A stretch of 43,728 nt of DNA, from positions 91,809 to 135,536 of the forward strand of contig CANFOT010000002.1 in the NCBI GenBank assembly GCA_947448625.1. The letters are read 5' to 3'. Every line of letters begins with the position of its first letter. The first letter of the stretch is position 1. The notes below the pieces were generated by a model, which saw only the letters and a list, made by a program, of their open reading frames with translations, made no database searches and had not been told where the DNA came from. A program made the translations under genes and the position numbers. The stretch is from Burkholderiaceae bacterium. GTDB lineage: Bacteria; Pseudomonadota; Gammaproteobacteria; Burkholderiales; Burkholderiaceae. Shown one piece after another: positions 43,277 through 43,728 of this stretch.

Positions 43277-43728
43277 ATGCAGGGATCTAATTTGAGAGTT
43301 CGAACCTATTGGATCCTTGCACTCGTTGGCCCGCTCTCGGCTTGCGCTAATACTACTCGCCCCGGGGCCGTAGGAATTAATCGCTCTCAATTTATGATGA
43401 CCTCTTCCGAAGAGGTTAATCGACTCTCTGCGGTGAGCTATAACGAGCAAAATCAAAAAGCAAAAGATAAAAACGTGTTAATTACATCGGGCCCTACTTT
43501 TGACCGCCTGAAGACGATTGCCAATCGATTGATTCCTCAAACAGAAGCATTCCGCGACGATACTAAGCAATGGGATTGGCGCCTGACGCTCATTGATGCC
43601 CCCGTGCTCAATGCAACATGTGCACCCGGCGGTAAGATCACTTTCTACACCGGGATCATTGAACAACTAAATTTAAACGATGAAGAAATTGCAGCCATCA
43701 TGGGTCACGAGATTGCTCATGCATTACG
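43277..43728 (+). CDS. M48 family metalloprotease lipoprotein, N-terminal part (partial)
   Basis: The frame from ATG 43277 runs off the end of the window with 150 codons read. The N-terminus has a lipobox LSAC, so the protein is a probable outer-membrane or periplasmic lipoprotein. The protease motif HEIAH is near the end, after CAPGGKITFYTGI and LNLNDEEIAAIMG, all typical of M48 peptidases of the LoiP/YcaL/BepA type that police outer-membrane proteins. Zinc ligands beyond the second His are off the window. It shares a transcript with the upstream secreted protein gene. Confidence 0.9.
   Translation, partial: MQGSNLRVRTYWILALVGPLSACANTTRPGAVGINRSQFMMTSSEEVNRLSAVSYNEQNQKAKDKNVLITSGPTFDRLKTIANRLIPQTEAFRDDTKQWDWRLTLIDAPVLNATCAPGGKITFYTGIIEQLNLNDEEIAAIMGHEIAHAL

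Noticed and set aside
43293-43310. A tRNA-like T-loop string (GAGTTCGAAC)
   Set aside because: It is inside the M48 protease coding frame and no acceptor, D or anticodon stems can be drawn around it.

Overview
The window looks like chromosome of a Betaproteobacterium of the Burkholderiales, most likely Polynucleobacter or a close relative. The evidence is the gene order trpB-trpA-accD-folC-SPOR protein-cvpA-purF-metZ and the order ygfZ-mltG-tmk-holB-tatD, both familiar from Burkholderiaceae, together with a moderate GC content and very tight gene packing. The genus is inferred from gene order and protein character; no database search was run. No gene-free stretch exceeds about 150 bases. No rRNA, tRNA, CRISPR array, transposase or phage gene was seen.

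Layout. (1) 1-7373: housekeeping block for tryptophan, fatty acid, folate, purine and methionine biosynthesis. (2) 7408-8031: a stand-alone methyltransferase. (3) 8024-9795, minus strand: molybdate-type ABC transporter modBC, without modA. (4) 9902-16945: an ArsR-family regulator followed by a complete thiosulfate-oxidation cluster soxCDYZAXB. A perfect 10-bp inverted repeat (9865-9892) lies in the divergent region between modB and the regulator. (5) 16969-21160: sulfur accessory genes, namely a secreted DsrE-like protein, a secreted metallo-beta-lactamase-fold protein, a very small cytochrome c, three YeeE/YedE-type membrane proteins (one full length, two half size) and a DUF442/TIGR01244 sulfurtransferase-like protein. 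(6) 21178-21384: a broken thioesterase gene, then selU (tRNA 2-selenouridine synthase). (7) 22463-31672: gcdH, a queuosine-precursor transporter, the ABC-F protein YbiT, a DUF1289 protein, an acyltransferase, gloA, a parvulin, BolA, YciB, MsrB and SelO. (8) 31728-38507: a hotdog thioesterase, an NRDE protein, YgfZ, MltG, Tmk, HolB, TatD and a secreted ankyrin protein. (9) 38590-42501: a small K+-channel-like protein, a DUF3108 protein, a YqiA-like esterase, and glxR-hyi of the glyoxylate/glycerate route. (10) 42654-end: a secreted protein with an internal duplication and the start of a lipoprotein M48 protease.

How it works together. The centre of interest is 8024-21160, which reads as one sulfur-oxidation island. 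SoxYZ carries the sulfur atom, SoxAX loads thiosulfate, SoxB hydrolyses off sulfate, and the molybdoenzyme pair SoxCD oxidises the bound sulfane. ModBC could supply the molybdenum SoxC needs. The ArsR regulator, rich in cysteine, is a plausible persulfide sensor acting at the inverted repeat. The YeeE/YedE proteins are candidates for moving thiosulfate or reduced sulfur across the inner membrane. No soxV, soxW or soxS is present to keep SoxY reduced, so the DsrE-like and other accessory proteins deserve attention. The remaining genes are mostly ordinary core functions.
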